From positions 1-45,291 of the forward strand of contig CAXTBN010000018.1 of NCBI GenBank assembly GCA_964242895.1: 45,291 nucleotides of DNA, given 5' to 3'. Position numbers and translations under genes: made by a program. The stretch is from JASLDZ01 sp964242895 (GTDB taxonomy: Bacteria; Pseudomonadota; Alphaproteobacteria; Caulobacterales; Caulobacteraceae). This document shows, in pieces, positions 25,930 to 34,125 of this stretch; positions within the stretch are counted from its first letter, which is position 1; each line of letters starts with the position of its first letter. The notes below the pieces were generated by a model that saw only the letters and a program-made list of their open reading frames with translations, searched no databases and had not been told where the DNA came from.

Positions 25930-26868
25930 TCAGCCGACATGGCCGGCGGCGCGGCGCAGCCGGTCGTTGACCGCTTCGCCCAGCCCGTGGTGCGGCACGG
26001 GCGCGACCGCGATGGCGACCGGCCCGTTGCGGTCGGCCTCGCGCAGCAGCGTGAAGAGACGCGCCGCCGCCTCGCGCACTTCGCGGGATGGGCTCAGGCT
26101 CCAGCGGAGCGGTCCGGGCGGGGCGGGGCCCCACGCCAAGTAGGCCTCTCCGGGGCGGGGCGCCTCCGCCTCTAGCCGCACGGGCGCGCGCGGGGCGTAG
26201 TGGCGGGCGAGGCGGCCGGGGGAGCGCGCGGCGTCCTCCGCGTCCTCGGGCGCGAGCGGGCCGGCCAGGAGCTCCACCTCGTCGCGCGCGACGCCGCCGG
26301 GGCGCAGCAGGCGCGAGGGGCCGTCCGGCGGCAGGAGCAGCACGGTCGACTCGACGCCCACCGTGCAGGGGCCGCCATCGAGCGCCGCGGCGGCGGCGGG
26401 GCCGGTCTCCTCGACGGCGTCGGCGAAGGTGGTCGGGCTTGGTCGTCCCGAGCGGTTGGCGGAGGGCGCCACCAGCGGGCCGCCGAACGCCGCCAGCAGG
26501 CGATGCGCAAGCGGATGGGCGGGGACGCGCACGGCCACCGTGTCCAGCCCGGCGCGCGCCAGGTCGCTGACCGCGCCCTCGCGGGCCGGGAGCACCAGGG
26601 TGAGCGGGCCGGGCCAAGCCGCCTGCGCGACGCGGCGCGCCCGGTCGTCGAACACGGCCACGCGCTCGGCGGCGGCGAGGTCGGCCATGTGCACGATCAG
26701 CGGATTGAAGCGCGGGCGCCCCTTCGCCTCGTAGAGCCGCGCCACCGCCTCGCCGTTCCGCGCGTCGGCGGCGAGGCCGTACACGGTCTCCGTCGGCAGG
26801 ATCACGAGGCCGCCCGCCCGAAGGGCGGCCAGCGCATCGTCGAAGGAGGAGGGTGTTGCGGCTGTCAT
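25930..26868 (-). CDS. Threonylcarbamoyl-AMP synthase (Sua5/YrdC family)
   Basis: 312 residues. It makes threonylcarbamoyl-AMP from threonine, bicarbonate and ATP for the t6A37 modification of ANN-decoding tRNAs. The YrdC domain (about 5-190) has LPTETVYGLAADA, KGRPRFNPLIVH, WPGPLTLVL and APSANRSGRPSPTT. The C-terminal Sua5 extension (about 205-312) includes RLARHYAPRAPV. ATG 26868 is the only close start, has no Shine-Dalgarno, and lies inside the left arm of a palindromic repeat. The long form with the Sua5 domain is distinct from E. coli TsaC. Confidence 0.93.
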   Translation of the reverse strand: MTAATPSSFDDALAALRAGGLVILPTETVYGLAADARNGEAVARLYEAKGRPRFNPLIVHMADLAAAERVAVFDDRARRVAQAAWPGPLTLVLPAREGAVSDLARAGLDTVAVRVPAHPLAHRLLAAFGGPLVAPSANRSGRPSPTTFADAVEETGPAAAAALDGGPCTVGVESTVLLLPPDGPSRLLRPGGVARDEVELLAGPLAPEDAEDAARSPGRLARHYAPRAPVRLEAEAPRPGEAYLAWGPAPPGPLRWSLSPSREVREAAARLFTLLREADRNGPVAIAVAPVPHHGLGEAVNDRLRRAAGHVG

Positions 26869-26960
26869 CCCGGCCGGAGCGAAGCGGAGAGCCGGGACCC
26901 TGCGGCCACGGGCGACCGCATCTCCGGGTGCGGATCGGCCGCGTCGTCCGGGATGACAGC
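26861..26960. repeat. Palindromic intergenic element (REP/CATCCCGG family)
   Basis: GCTGTCATCCCGG (26861-26873) is the perfect inverse of CCGGGATGACAGC (26948-26960). Inside, TCCCGGC (26868-26874) pairs with GCCGGGA (26891-26897) around CGGAGCGAAGCGGAGA, and CCGCA/TGCGG form a second stem. The pattern TGTCATCCCGGCCGGAGCGAAGC...CCGGGATGACA is one I know as a high-copy repeat in Caulobacter-like and other alphaproteobacteria. It fills nearly all of the gap between the divergent Sua5-family and acyl-CoA dehydrogenase genes and contains the start codon of the former. Confidence 0.8.
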
Positions 26961-26987
26961 AAGGACGGGGCTGGTACAAGAGCCCGC

Positions 26988-28721
26988 ATGTTCCAGGCCC
27001 CCGTCCGCGACCTCGCCTTCGCTCTCGAGGTGGCGGGCCTGCCCGCCCTCGCCCGCGACACGCACCCCGACCTGGACGGCGACACGCTGCAGGCTGTGCT
27101 GGATGAGGCGGGGCGCTTCGCCACCGAGGTGCTCGCGCCGCTGAACCGCGAGGGCGACAAGGTCGGCGCGCGGTTCGAGAACGGCCAGGTGCGCGCCGCG
27201 CCCGGCCTTGCGGCCGCGCTGAAGGCTTACGGCGAGGGCGGCTGGGCGGGGCTGTCGGCGGCGCCCGAGCACGGCGGGCAGGGGCTGCCCAAGGCTGTGT
27301 CCATCGCCGTGTTCGAGATGATGCACGCGGCCAACATGGCCTTCAGCCTGTGCCCCATGCTCACGGAGGCGGCGGCCGAGGCGGTGGCCGTCCACGGCAC
27401 CGACCGGCAGAAGGCGCTGTACCTGCCGCCAATGATCGAAGGCCGCTGGACGGGGTGCATGAACCTCACCGAGCCGCAGGCGGGCTCGGACCTCAGCCAG
27501 GTGCGCACGGTCGCCGAGCCGGACGGGGAGGGCGGCCACCGACTCACCGGCCAGAAGATCTACATCACCTGGGGCGACCACGACGCGGCCGAGAACATCG
27601 TCCACCTCGTCCTCGCCCGCCTGCCCGACGCGCCGGAAGGGACGAAGGGGATCAGCCTGTTCCTCGCGCCCAAGCGCCTGGTCGATGAGGACGGGCGGGC
27701 GGGCGTGGCCAATACGCTGCGGCCGGGCGGGATCGAGCACAAGCTGGGCATCCACGCCTCGCCCACCTGCACCATGCTGTTCGAGGGCGCCCGCGCCGAG
27801 CTGGTGGGCCGCGCCAACGAGGGCCTGGCGCACATGTTCACCATGATGAACGCCGCGCGTCTGAACGTGGGCGCGGAGGGCGTGGGGATCGCCGAGCGCG
27901 CCTATCAGCAGGCCCTCGCTTTCGCGCAAGAGCGTCGGCAGGGCCGCTCGCCGTGGTCGCCCGACCGCGCCGCGCCGATCTGGAGCCAGCCCGACGTGCG
28001 CCGGACGCTGATGCTGATGAAGGCGCGGATCGAGGCGGCCCGCGCCATCTGCCTCGACACCGCGGTGGCCGCCGACGCCGCCCGGCACGCCTCCGACCGC
28101 GACGTGCGCGCGCAGGCCGCGCGGCGCGAGGAGCTGCTGACGCCGATCGCCAAGGCCTGGTCCACCGACATGGGCGTGCGCGTCGCCTCCGACGGCGTGC
28201 AGGTGCACGGCGGCATGGGCTTCGTGGAGGAGACGGGCGCGGCGCAGCACTACCGCGACGCCCGCATCGCGCCGATCTACGAGGGCACCAACGGCATCCA
28301 GGCCATGGACCTCGCCGGCCGCAAGCTGGCGCTGGAGGGCGGGCTGGCCATCCGCGAGCTCCTCGCCGACGTGCGCTCCACCCTGCCGACCCTCGACGGC
28401 GACCTCGCCCCCGTGGCCGCGCGGCTCGGCGCGGCGGCGGACGCTCTGGAGCGGGCGGGCGCCTGGCTCGCCGAGCGGCGCGGCTCGCCCGACGCGCTGG
28501 CGGGCGCGACGGAGTTCCTGGCGCTGGCCGGCGACGTGGCGGGCGGCTGGGGCCTGGCGCGCGCGGCGCACCACGCCCGCGGCGCGTCCGGCGATCCGGC
28601 GTGGCTGGCGGGCAAGGCGCAGCTCGCGCGCGTGTTCGCACAGCAGGTGCTCACCGCCGCCCCGGCGCGTGCGGAGGCGGTCACCGCTGGCGCGACCGAC
28701 CTTGAGGCCTGGGCGGCGTGA
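26988..28721 (+). CDS. Acyl-CoA dehydrogenase, FadE/DmdC-like long form
   Basis: 577 residues, the long class with an extra C-terminal domain, like methylthiopropionyl-CoA dehydrogenase DmdC and fatty acyl-CoA dehydrogenases of this group. Landmarks are GWAGLSAAPEHGGQGLP, MNLTEPQAGSDLSQV (FAD loop), ARLNVGAEGVGIAERAYQQAL and GIHASPTCTMLFEGA. VHGGMGFVEETGAAQHYRDARIAPIYEGTNGIQAMDL holds the catalytic-region Glu. It oxidises an acyl-CoA to the 2-enoyl-CoA with FAD, donating to ETF; chain length is unknown. ATG 26988 is the first codon with a family-like N-terminus (MFQAPVRDLAF). Its stop overlaps the ecsC-like gene (GTGA). Confidence 0.93.
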   Translation: MFQAPVRDLAFALEVAGLPALARDTHPDLDGDTLQAVLDEAGRFATEVLAPLNREGDKVGARFENGQVRAAPGLAAALKAYGEGGWAGLSAAPEHGGQGLPKAVSIAVFEMMHAANMAFSLCPMLTEAAAEAVAVHGTDRQKALYLPPMIEGRWTGCMNLTEPQAGSDLSQVRTVAEPDGEGGHRLTGQKIYITWGDHDAAENIVHLVLARLPDAPEGTKGISLFLAPKRLVDEDGRAGVANTLRPGGIEHKLGIHASPTCTMLFEGARAELVGRANEGLAHMFTMMNAARLNVGAEGVGIAERAYQQALAFAQERRQGRSPWSPDRAAPIWSQPDVRRTLMLMKARIEAARAICLDTAVAADAARHASDRDVRAQAARREELLTPIAKAWSTDMGVRVASDGVQVHGGMGFVEETGAAQHYRDARIAPIYEGTNGIQAMDLAGRKLALEGGLAIRELLADVRSTLPTLDGDLAPVAARLGAAADALERAGAWLAERRGSPDALAGATEFLALAGDVAGGWGLARAAHHARGASGDPAWLAGKAQLARVFAQQVLTAAPARAEAVTAGATDLEAWAA

Positions 28722-29590
28722 CCGGGCCGTCGCTCGCGCCCGACGACCTGGCGCGCCTGCGCCGCGCCGTCCAGCTCCTGGAGCACGACGGGCTGATGGT
28801 GCGGATCACCGCCATGCTCGGCGGCGTGGTCGAGGTGGGCGGCGGCTGGATCGCGCGCCAGCTGCCGAAGGGGGCCGAGGCGCTGATCGCCGACGCCGCC
28901 CAGGCCGCGCTCGGCAAGGCGTTGGATGCGGCGCTCCTGACCGTCGACCGCAAGGGAGGTGGCGTCACAGGATGGGGCTGGCTCGACCGCGGCCTCGGCT
29001 CGCGCACCTTCGACGCGTCGCTCGCCTTCGTCAGCGGCGCGGGCGGAGGCTTCGGCGGGTGGGCGACGACGCTGGCCGAGCTGCCGTTGACGACCACGAT
29101 CATCATGCGCGGCATCGTCGGCGCGGCGCTGCGCGAGGGCGAGGACCTGGGCGACGACGCCACCCGGCTGGAGTGCCTGAAGGTGTTCGCCATGGGTGGC
29201 CCGTCCCGCGGCGACGATGGCGAGGACGTGGGCTACTTCGCCACCCGCATCGGCCTGAACGAGGCCGTGCACAGGTTCGCGGGCAAGAGCCTGGGCGAGA
29301 TGCTGCCCCGGTTCATCTCGGAGCGGATCGCGGCGAAGTACGCATCCACGCTAAGCGCCAAGCTGGCCGCGCAGGCCGTGCCCGTGCTGAGCGCCGGGGT
29401 GGGCGCGATCCTGAACCTGGTCTTCATCGACCACTTCCAGAACAAGGCGGAGGGGCATTTCACCCTGCGCCGCTTGGAGCGCGCTTATGGCCCGGAGCTC
29501 GTGCGCAACACCTACGACGTCCTGAAGCGCGAGCGCGACGCCGCCATCGAGAGCAAGCGATCGACGCGCCCAGCGACGGTTCAGCCGTAG
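28718..29590 (+). CDS. EcsC family protein
   Basis: 290 residues from a GTG in a 4-bp overlap with the acyl-CoA dehydrogenase gene. EcsC blocks are visible: GWGWLDRGLGSRTFDASLAFVSGAGGGFGGWATTLAELPLTTTIIMRGI in the middle, and AVPVLSAGVGAILNLVFIDHFQNKAEGHFTLRRLER near the C-terminus. The family is named after a Bacillus ABC-transporter accessory gene, but its biochemical role is not known. Hydrophobic Gly-rich stretches suggest membrane association. Coupling with a fatty-acid dehydrogenase suggests lipid metabolism. The last 10 bp overlap the convergent NUDIX gene. Confidence 0.85.
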   Translation: MTGPSLAPDDLARLRRAVQLLEHDGLMVRITAMLGGVVEVGGGWIARQLPKGAEALIADAAQAALGKALDAALLTVDRKGGGVTGWGWLDRGLGSRTFDASLAFVSGAGGGFGGWATTLAELPLTTTIIMRGIVGAALREGEDLGDDATRLECLKVFAMGGPSRGDDGEDVGYFATRIGLNEAVHRFAGKSLGEMLPRFISERIAAKYASTLSAKLAAQAVPVLSAGVGAILNLVFIDHFQNKAEGHFTLRRLERAYGPELVRNTYDVLKRERDAAIESKRSTRPATVQP

Positions 29591-30204
29591 AGCCGCGCGC
29601 GCAGGCGCTGCAGCATGCCCGCCGTCGCGCCCCAGATCGTGCGCCCCTCCCAGTCGTAGCTGTGGAAGCGGCGCAGGCCGCCTGCGTACTCGCGCGCGTT
29701 CAGGGCGACGTTGGCCTCGTCCATCAGCCAGGCCCAGGGCGTCTCGAACACCTCGGCCACCTCGTCGGGCGAGGCGGTGAGCGTGAACCCCTCGCGCACG
29801 AAGGCCAGCACCGGCGTGATGCGGTAACCCGTGCCCGTGACGTAGCGGCCCGCAAGCGCGAGCGGCCTGACGAACTCCTGCGCGAGCCCGATCTCTTCCT
29901 CCGCTTCGCGCAGCGCCGTCTCCACGGCCGTCTCGCCGGGGTCGCAGCGGCCGCCGGGGAAGGCCACCTGACCGGCGTGGCGGCTGAGGGTGTCGGTGCG
30001 CCGCGTCAGGATCACGGTGATCCCCTCCGGCCGCAGCACCAGGGGCGCCAGCACGGCGGCGTCCACCAGGGCGGGCCGCTCGGCGGGAAGGCCGGGGTTG
30101 AGGTCGAAGTCTGAGCCCGCGCCCGCCTCGCCCGGCTCCGCGTCGAGGGGATGGAGGCGGGACACGATGCGCTGCTCCAGCTCCTCCGGGGTCTCCGCCC
30201 TCAC
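29581..30204 (-). CDS. NUDIX hydrolase, CoA pyrophosphatase-like (NudL/YeaB type)
   Basis: 207 residues from a GTG in a GTGA overlap with the DUF1285 gene. The Nudix box is complete (GGRCDPGETAVETALREAEEEIGL), and the upstream HAGQVAFPGGR is the UPF0035 signature of CoA pyrophosphatases. They cleave CoA to 4'-phosphopantetheine and 3',5'-ADP. In alphaproteobacteria DUF1285, this NUDIX gene and cca often run together, as I recall; here cca does not follow and the convergent EcsC gene does. Confidence 0.9.
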   Translation of the reverse strand: MRAETPEELEQRIVSRLHPLDAEPGEAGAGSDFDLNPGLPAERPALVDAAVLAPLVLRPEGITVILTRRTDTLSRHAGQVAFPGGRCDPGETAVETALREAEEEIGLAQEFVRPLALAGRYVTGTGYRITPVLAFVREGFTLTASPDEVAEVFETPWAWLMDEANVALNAREYAGGLRRFHSYDWEGRTIWGATAGMLQRLRARLYG

Positions 30205-30737
30205 TCCGCCCGGCCCAGCGGGAACCACACGCCGCCGGAGGTGACGCCGTACTCGCCGTCCCGCGCCTCGGACGCCTCCACCAGCTCGTAGAACACTGGG
30301 CGCGTCAGGCGCGCCTCCAGGCCGCGGCGCACATGCAGGTAGGGCGCGGGCTCGCCGGTGACAGGGTCAGTGTCGACCCGCAGGGCGTGGTCCGGGCCGG
30401 CGTCGACCTCGTCGCCGACGTTGGTCAGGAAGCGCCAGCCGCCGGCCGTGCGGTCGACGCGCACCGCCAGGAAGGGCGCGTCCTCGACCGTGATGCGCAG
30501 CTTCTCGGCCGGGGTGACGAGGTGGAAGCCGTCCGGGTCGAGCCGCAGCACGCTGGCGAACAGGCGCACCAGGGCCTCGCGGCCGATCGGCGTCCCCTCG
30601 TGCATCCACAGGCCGTCGCGGCGGATCACGATGTCGATCTCGCCGCAGTGGGCGGGGTTCCACAGGTGCACGGGCGGCGGCCCCTTGCGGGCGCCGCCCT
30701 GCGCGGCCGCGACCACGGAGGCGAGCGGGTCGCTCAT
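30201..30737 (-). CDS. DUF1285 domain protein
   Basis: 178 residues. Family blocks: PPVHLWNPAHCGEIDIVIRRDGLWMHEGTPIGREALVRLFASVLR (about 21-65), FHLVTPAEKLRITVEDAPFLA, and YLHVRRGLEARLTRPVFYELVE near the end. DUF1285 proteins are small soluble beta-rich proteins of unknown activity that sit beside NUDIX hydrolases. Here both ends overlap neighbours by 4 bp: the ATG lies in ATGA with the upstream GNAT gene, and the stop in GTGA with the NUDIX gene. The three are surely one transcript and translationally coupled. Confidence 0.88.
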   Translation of the reverse strand: MSDPLASVVAAAQGGARKGPPPVHLWNPAHCGEIDIVIRRDGLWMHEGTPIGREALVRLFASVLRLDPDGFHLVTPAEKLRITVEDAPFLAVRVDRTAGGWRFLTNVGDEVDAGPDHALRVDTDPVTGEPAPYLHVRRGLEARLTRPVFYELVEASEARDGEYGVTSGGVWFPLGRAE

Positions 30738-31270
30738 CGGGAGACCGCCACCGCGCCGGCGACGCCCTCGGTCGCGCCCGTCGACAGCCCGCGCCAGAGC
30801 ACGCGCGCCGGGTCCACCGGCCCGGGCAGGACGGCGCGGCCGGGCGGGACGGGCGCGAAGCCGAGCGGCTCGAAGAAGGCGCGGTCGCCCACCAGCAGGA
30901 CCAGGTGCTCGCCCTGACCGGCGGCGGCCTCGCACGCCCGCTCGACCAGGAGCGCGCCCAGGCCGCGGCGACGCCAGCGGGGAGAGACGGCGATGGGGCC
31001 GAGGAACAGGGCGCGCGCGCCGCCCACCGTCACCGGCCACAGCCGCACCGCGCCCACGGCCTCCGCGCCGCTCCAGGCGACGAAGCAGCAGGGCGCCTCG
31101 GGCGTGTTCCCTTCGCGCAGCCGTTCGGCGGTCTTGGCGTGGCGGCCGGGGCCGAACGCCTCGGCCACGACCGCATCCACGCGTGCGGCGTCGGCGGCGC
31201 GCTCGGGCGCGAGCTTCAGCTTCGGCGGCGCGACGGGAGGCGCCTGGGTCAGGACGGCGAGGGCGGACAT
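30734..31270 (-). CDS. GNAT N-acetyltransferase (YhbS-like)
   Basis: 178 residues from ATG 31270. The acetyl-CoA loop is RRRGLGALLVE, preceded by LFLGPIAVSPRWRRRG. LVLLVGDRAFFEPLGFAPVPPG matches the YhbS-type subgroup, where the GD..YY/F..GF segment replaces the usual C-terminal strand. The substrate is unknown. It is the first gene of the GNAT-DUF1285-NUDIX chain and is divergent from the MFS gene with a 109-bp gap, which should hold both promoters. Confidence 0.88.
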   Translation of the reverse strand: MSALAVLTQAPPVAPPKLKLAPERAADAARVDAVVAEAFGPGRHAKTAERLREGNTPEAPCCFVAWSGAEAVGAVRLWPVTVGGARALFLGPIAVSPRWRRRGLGALLVERACEAAAGQGEHLVLLVGDRAFFEPLGFAPVPPGRAVLPGPVDPARVLWRGLSTGATEGVAGAVAVSR

Positions 31271-31379
31271 GCTCAGTCCGCCATCTAGGCGGAGGCGCGC
31301 CGCGGCGGAAGCGGCGCCGGCTCTGCCTAGTCCGAAGCGTTGCCCCCGCGCCCGAACGGCGGCAAGGGACGGCCCTCCC

Positions 31380-32642
31380 ATGGACAGCCCCGCGGCGCCC
31401 GCGCCCAGCATCTTCCGACACCGCGACTGGCGCCTGTTCTGGGCCACGCGCTTCGTCTCCACGCTCGGCGTGCAGGCGGAAAGCGTGGCCATCGGCTGGC
31501 AGGTGTACGACGCCGCGCGGCGCGGCCACGCCTCGGTGGAGCAGGGCGCCTTCCTGGTCGGCATGGTGGGGCTGGCGCAGTTCCTGCCGCTGTTCGCCCT
31601 GACGCTGATCGCGGGCGAGACCGCCGACCGCTACGCCCGCCGCACCATCGTGCTGCTGTGCGTGGCGGCGGAGGTGGTGGTGGTGAGCGTGCTGGCGGCG
31701 CAGGCGCTGCGGCCGCAGCCGTCACTGGCGGTGATCTTCACCGTGGCGGCCCTGTTCGGGGCCACGCGCGCCTTCCTGTCGCCCGCCTCCGGCGCGCTCG
31801 GCCCCATGCTGGTGCCGCGCGAGGAGCTGCCGCGGGCGGTGGCTTGGAACTCGCTGAGCTGGCAAGCCGGCTCGATCCTGGGCCCGCTGGTGGGCGGCGT
31901 CCTGTGCGCGATCTCGCCAGCGGCCGCCTACGCGGCGGCGGGCGGGCTTTACCTGCTCGCGGCCGGCTGCATGGCCGCGGTGCGGCGCGACACCCGGCCG
32001 GAGCGGCGCGAGGGGGTGGGCCGGGTGGAGCTGATCCGCGAGGGGCTCGCCTACGTATGGGCCAACAAGATCGTGTTCGGCTCCATCAGCCTGGATCTGT
32101 TCGCCGTGCTGCTCGGCGGGGCCACCGCGCTCCTGCCCGTGTTCGCGCGCGACGTGCTGGGCGGCGGCGCCCAGACCTTCGGCCTGCTCCGCGCGGGGCC
32201 CGCCATCGGCGCGGGGCTGGTGGCGCTGGCCCTGTCGCGGCGGCCGCTGCGACGACGGGCGGGGCGATGGATGTTCCTGGCGGTCGGCCTGTTCGGCGTG
32301 GCCACGGCCGCGTTCGCCCTGTCGCGCAGCGTGCCCCTGTCGCTGGCGCTCCTGGCCGTGCTCGGCGGGGCGGACATGATCAGCGTCTATGTGCGCCAGA
32401 CGCTGGTGCAGATCGTGACGCCCGACCCCATGCGCGGCCGCGTCTCCGCCGTGAGCGGCCTGTTCATCGGCGCGTCCAACGAGCTCGGCGAGTTCGAGAC
32501 GGGCGTGGTGGCGCGCGTGCTGGGGCCGGTGCTCGCCTGCCTGGCGGGCGGGGTGGGGGCGGTCGGCGTGACGGGGCTCTGGGCCTGGCTGTTCCCTGCG
32601 CTAAGGAAGGCCGACCGGCTGGACGCTCCCGAGACTCCCTGA
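31380..32642 (+). CDS. MFS transporter, EntS-like (MFS_3)
   Basis: 420 residues with about 11-12 membrane segments. Landmarks: IFRHRDWRLFWATRFVSTLGVQAESVAIGWQVYD (first helix with the family DxxxxxxGWQVYD element), GETADRYARRTIVLLC (the loop 2-3 motif, A-type), and SLSWQAGSILGPLVGGVL. The group exports small molecules such as enterobactin, or is of unknown substrate. ATG 31380 gives a short cytoplasmic N-terminus; an upstream in-frame opening lacks a family match. TGATG joins its stop to the aldolase start. Confidence 0.9.
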   Translation: MDSPAAPAPSIFRHRDWRLFWATRFVSTLGVQAESVAIGWQVYDAARRGHASVEQGAFLVGMVGLAQFLPLFALTLIAGETADRYARRTIVLLCVAAEVVVVSVLAAQALRPQPSLAVIFTVAALFGATRAFLSPASGALGPMLVPREELPRAVAWNSLSWQAGSILGPLVGGVLCAISPAAAYAAAGGLYLLAAGCMAAVRRDTRPERREGVGRVELIREGLAYVWANKIVFGSISLDLFAVLLGGATALLPVFARDVLGGGAQTFGLLRAGPAIGAGLVALALSRRPLRRRAGRWMFLAVGLFGVATAAFALSRSVPLSLALLAVLGGADMISVYVRQTLVQIVTPDPMRGRVSAVSGLFIGASNELGEFETGVVARVLGPVLACLAGGVGAVGVTGLWAWLFPALRKADRLDAPETP

Positions 32643-33649
32643 TGGCACGCTACGACTTCGCCTCCGACAACACCGCCGGCGCCGCGCCCGAGGCGCTGGA
32701 CGCCCTGGTCGCCGCCAACGCAGGGTTCGCCTCCGGCTACGGCACGGACGGCGTCACCGCGCGCGCCGCGGACGCGGTGCGCGCCTGGCTCGACGCGGAC
32801 GCCGATGTCCGCTTCGTCGCGAGCGGCACGGCGGCCAACAGCGTGGTCGTGGCCGCCCTGGCGCGCCCGTTCGAGGCGGTGGTCGCGCACGAGCACGCGC
32901 ACATCCTCACCGACGAGACGGGCGCCCCGGGCTTCTTCGGCCACGGCGTCGGCCTGATGGGCCTCCCCGGCGCGCACGGCCGCATCGACCCCGCCGCCCT
33001 GGAGGCGGCGGTCATGCGGCCGGACGTGAGCTACCGGCAGTCGGCGGCCGCGCTCAGCCTGACCAACGCGACCGAGTACGGGGCCGTCTACAGCGCCGGG
33101 CAGGTCGCCGAACTGATCAACGTCGCGCGCGTGCAGGACCTGCGCGTGCACCTGGACGGGGCGCGGCTGGCCAACGCCTGCGCCGCGGGCTTCGAACCGC
33201 GCCGGATCGCGAAGCTCGGGGTCGACGTGCTGGTGCTGGGCGGAACCAAGGCGGGCATGCCGCCGACCGAAGCGATCGTGCTGTTCGACAAGCGCCTCTC
33301 CCGCCGCTTTGACGCCCGGCTGAAGCAGGGCGGCCAGCTGCCCTCCAAGGCCCGCTTCTACGCCGCGCCGTGGATCGGCATGCTGGAGACCGGCGCGTTC
33401 GAGCGCCACGCCGCGCACGCCAACGCCATGGCGCAGAAGCTCGCCGAGGCCATGCCCTTCCCGGTCACCCACCCGGTGGAAGCCAACGCCGTGTTCGTCG
33501 AGATGGACGAGCCCACGCGGCTGCGCCTGGCCGAGGCGGGCTGGTTCGCCTACCGCTTCATCGACGGCTCGGTCCGCTTCATGTGCTCCTGGGCCACGAC
33601 CGCCGAAGCGGTCGAGGAGCTGGCCGAGGTTCTGCGCGGCCTCTGCTGA
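32642..33649 (+). CDS. Threonine aldolase-like PLP enzyme (beta-eliminating lyase family)
   Basis: 335 residues. Low-specificity threonine aldolases split threonine/allo-threonine to glycine and acetaldehyde. The pyridoxal lysine is Lys203 in VLGGTKAGM. Asp172 in HLDGARLANA binds the pyridine nitrogen, and the His in AHEHAH (about 83-88) stacks on the ring. FASDNTAGAAPEALDAL is the usual N-terminus. The start is coupled to the MFS stop (TGATG). The pairing with an exporter could mean a shared amino-acid theme, but this is inference. Confidence 0.9.
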   Translation: MARYDFASDNTAGAAPEALDALVAANAGFASGYGTDGVTARAADAVRAWLDADADVRFVASGTAANSVVVAALARPFEAVVAHEHAHILTDETGAPGFFGHGVGLMGLPGAHGRIDPAALEAAVMRPDVSYRQSAAALSLTNATEYGAVYSAGQVAELINVARVQDLRVHLDGARLANACAAGFEPRRIAKLGVDVLVLGGTKAGMPPTEAIVLFDKRLSRRFDARLKQGGQLPSKARFYAAPWIGMLETGAFERHAAHANAMAQKLAEAMPFPVTHPVEANAVFVEMDEPTRLRLAEAGWFAYRFIDGSVRFMCSWATTAEAVEELAEVLRGLC

Positions 33650-33707
33650 GCGGGCGCAACGACCGCCGGCTCTCGACCGTTGGGACGTCGAAAACCGGAG
33701 CCCGATC

Positions 33708-34082
33708 ATGCGCTTCCTCCTCGCCCCCGCGGCCCTCCTGACCCTGGCGCTTCCCGCCGCGGCCGATCCCGTGCCCACCTCTCCCGTGGAGGTGCAGAGC
33801 GGCAAGGTGTGCCTCGACACGCTGGGGACGCGTCACGCGCCCACGTGCCGCACCACCAACGCCAGCCGCATCCTCACCGACCCGGACATCTGCATCTGCC
33901 CCGCGAGTTTCCGCGAGGCTCCCGCGCCGTACTGCGCGCCCGGCGAGAGCCCCGCGCCCGACAGCAAGGATGCGGACCGCGCCCGCCTCGCCGCCGTGAA
34001 GGCGACCGGCACCCTGGTCGGCGCCACCTACCAGGGGCGCCGCTTCTGCGTCACCCGCGGCCGCACCGGCTACGCCGGCTGA
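33708..34082 (+). CDS. Small secreted Cys-rich hypothetical protein
   Basis: 124 residues. A cleavable signal peptide (MRFLLAPAALLTLALPAAA, then ADP) is followed by about 104 mature residues with six cysteines (KVCLDT, PTCRTT, DICICP, PYCAPG, RFCVTR). The even number suggests three disulfides in the periplasm. GGAG lies upstream of the ATG. The mature domain ends GRTGYAG. It stands alone between the aldolase gene and a convergent PEBP gene. Family not recognised. Confidence 0.72.
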   Translation: MRFLLAPAALLTLALPAAADPVPTSPVEVQSGKVCLDTLGTRHAPTCRTTNASRILTDPDICICPASFREAPAPYCAPGESPAPDSKDADRARLAAVKATGTLVGATYQGRRFCVTRGRTGYAG

Positions 34083-34125
34083 CATGCAAAGGCGGCGCTC
34101 GTCGCCGCCGCGACGGGCGAGGGGC

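Noticed and set aside
26865..28574. 569-codon minus-strand frame opposite the acyl-CoA dehydrogenase
   Set aside because: Antisense shadow; the plus strand carries the complete acyl-CoA dehydrogenase signature.
28669..30114. 481-codon plus-strand frame across the EcsC and NUDIX genes
   Set aside because: Arg-rich frame overlapping two real genes in both orientations; shadow.
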